This document shows, in pieces, positions 63,290 through 64,000 of a stretch of DNA of 64,000 nt (its first letter is position 1; each line of letters opens with the position of its first letter). The translations under genes and the position numbers were made by a program. The stretch spans positions 2,442,001-2,506,000 of the forward strand of contig NZ_CP028083.1 of the NCBI RefSeq assembly GCF_005491425.1. The letters are read 5' to 3'. The DNA is from Lysinibacillus sp. SGAir0095 (GTDB taxonomy: Bacteria; Bacillota; Bacilli; Bacillales_A; Planococcaceae). Under the pieces are notes generated by a model, which was given only the letters and a program-made list of their open reading frames with translations, was not told where the DNA came from and made no database searches.

Positions 63290-63928
63290 TTATAAATCAT
63301 GGGTTTCAGCTAATGAAATAAATGCCTTGGTTACGCTTGTTTTTGTTAAACGCCCAATAATTTCAAGACCTTTTTCCGTCTCATTGACAACAGGTAGAGA
63401 ATCGACTTGACGCTCGATTAATTTTTTTGCAGCCCCGATTAATGAATCTGATTTCTTACAATATACAATATTAGGCATCCTAGACATAATAATATGAACT
63501 GGTATTTTCGTCAGCTCTTGTGTACCGATACTTGTTCGTAATAAATCTTTTCTGGACAAAACCCCTTGCAAATAAGACTGGTCATCTACAACAAATAAAG
63601 TTCCAACATCTTCTAAAAATAATTGGACAATGGCATCGTAAACGGTCATATTTTCTGATACTACTACTGGTAGAGACTGAAAATCCCCTACCTTCAAATT
63701 CATCATGGATTCACTTGCCGTGGTCATTGTTTTTTTTCCTGAATAGAAGTATCCAACACGTGGCCTAGCATCTAAAAATCCAGCCATCGTTAAGATTGCT
63801 AAATCTGGACGTAGAGTAGCCCGGGTCAAATTTAAACGTTCTGCAATTTGTTCACCTGTTATTGGGCCATTCTCTTTAACGATCTGCAGAATCGTGTCTT
63901 GACGTTTATTGAGTTCGATTGGACTCAC
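63290..63928 (-). CDS. ccpN: Gluconeogenesis repressor CcpN (YqzB)
   Basis: A 212-residue repressor. A winged helix (residues 1-60: LQIVKENGPITGEQIAERL, then NLTRATLRPDLAILTMAGFL) precedes a pair of CBS domains (about 80-205), the layout of CcpN, which represses gapB and pckA under glycolytic growth. I start it at GTG 63928 to match the short VSPIELNKRQ N-terminus of CcpN. A TTG three codons upstream is possible. No good ribosome site is visible; TATAAT at 63962-63967 is a plausible -10. Confidence 0.88.
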   Translation of the reverse strand: MSPIELNKRQDTILQIVKENGPITGEQIAERLNLTRATLRPDLAILTMAGFLDARPRVGYFYSGKKTMTTASESMMNLKVGDFQSLPVVVSENMTVYDAIVQLFLEDVGTLFVVDDQSYLQGVLSRKDLLRTSIGTQELTKIPVHIIMSRMPNIVYCKKSDSLIGAAKKLIERQVDSLPVVNETEKGLEIIGRLTKTSVTKAFISLAETHDL

Positions 63929-64000
63929 CCGCTTCAAATAGTGTTATACTTTTCTATAAATATTATATACTAATTTGGTATCATTTGCGAAGAAATGAAT

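Overview
This window reads as a chromosomal segment of a low-GC Gram-positive bacterium of the order Bacillales, most likely a Planococcaceae-type relative of Bacillus (Lysinibacillus/Solibacillus-like; this family-level call is inference). The main reason is gene order. Read from the right end, ccpN, ppsR, dnaG, sigA, cccA, trmK, yqfO, yqfQ, ispH, cshB, nfo, yqfT, znuC-znuB-zur, yqfW, ispG, yqfZ, yqgB, yqgC, sodA, pbpA and pstSCAB-phoU follow the B. subtilis yqf/yqg region. Strong AGGAGG-type ribosome sites, several TTG/GTG starts, T-box and cobalamin riboswitches and many compact U-tailed terminators agree with this.

Layout. 1-1000: an ECF sigma factor with an overlapping membrane gene that runs off the edge. 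1000-3730: a tryptophan T-box, trpE, trpG and a small gene. 3894-4532: an isolated NDT/TIR-like protein of unknown role. 4840-9400: phoU and pstSCAB with Pho boxes. 9548-11761: a class B penicillin-binding protein. 11936-12182: a structured repeat. 12188-17423: two-component system plus ABC exporter in LnrJKLMN order. 17598-25557: membrane protein, MetE-like enzyme, M48 protease, stress protein, patatin, small proteins, sodA and yqgC. 25711-28425: yqgB, yqfZ, ispG, yqfW. 29078-35766: an EAL protein, a complete ISL3-family insertion sequence, a serine-less esterase relative, the TcyP cystine transporter and an unknown gene.

35872-41293: a cobalamin salvage block under an adenosylcobalamin riboswitch (adenosyltransferase-like protein, BtuF, CobU, CobS, CobC, a CobU-like protein, CblT and CblS). 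It would take up corrinoids and alpha-ribazole and assemble coenzyme B12. 41369-43438: the zinc uptake/regulation unit zur-znuB-znuC behind a Zur box. 43549-48917: yqfT, a DacB-type carboxypeptidase, endonuclease IV, CshB and IspH. 48999-54911: yqfQ and the C4-dicarboxylate system DctR-DctS, DctB and DctP. 55239-57811: small membrane protein, YqfO, TrmK and cytochrome c550. 57962-58340: a wreck of an acyl-CoA dehydrogenase gene. 58400-63928: a membrane protein, then sigA, dnaG, ppsR and ccpN.

Most of the window is conserved chromosomal backbone. The accessory or unusual parts are the 3.9 kb NDT/TIR-like gene, the Lnr-like exporter, the two structured repeats, the insertion sequence, the cobalamin block and the acyl-CoA dehydrogenase relic. 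No prophage, CRISPR array, rRNA, tRNA or recognisable multi-gene defence island was seen.
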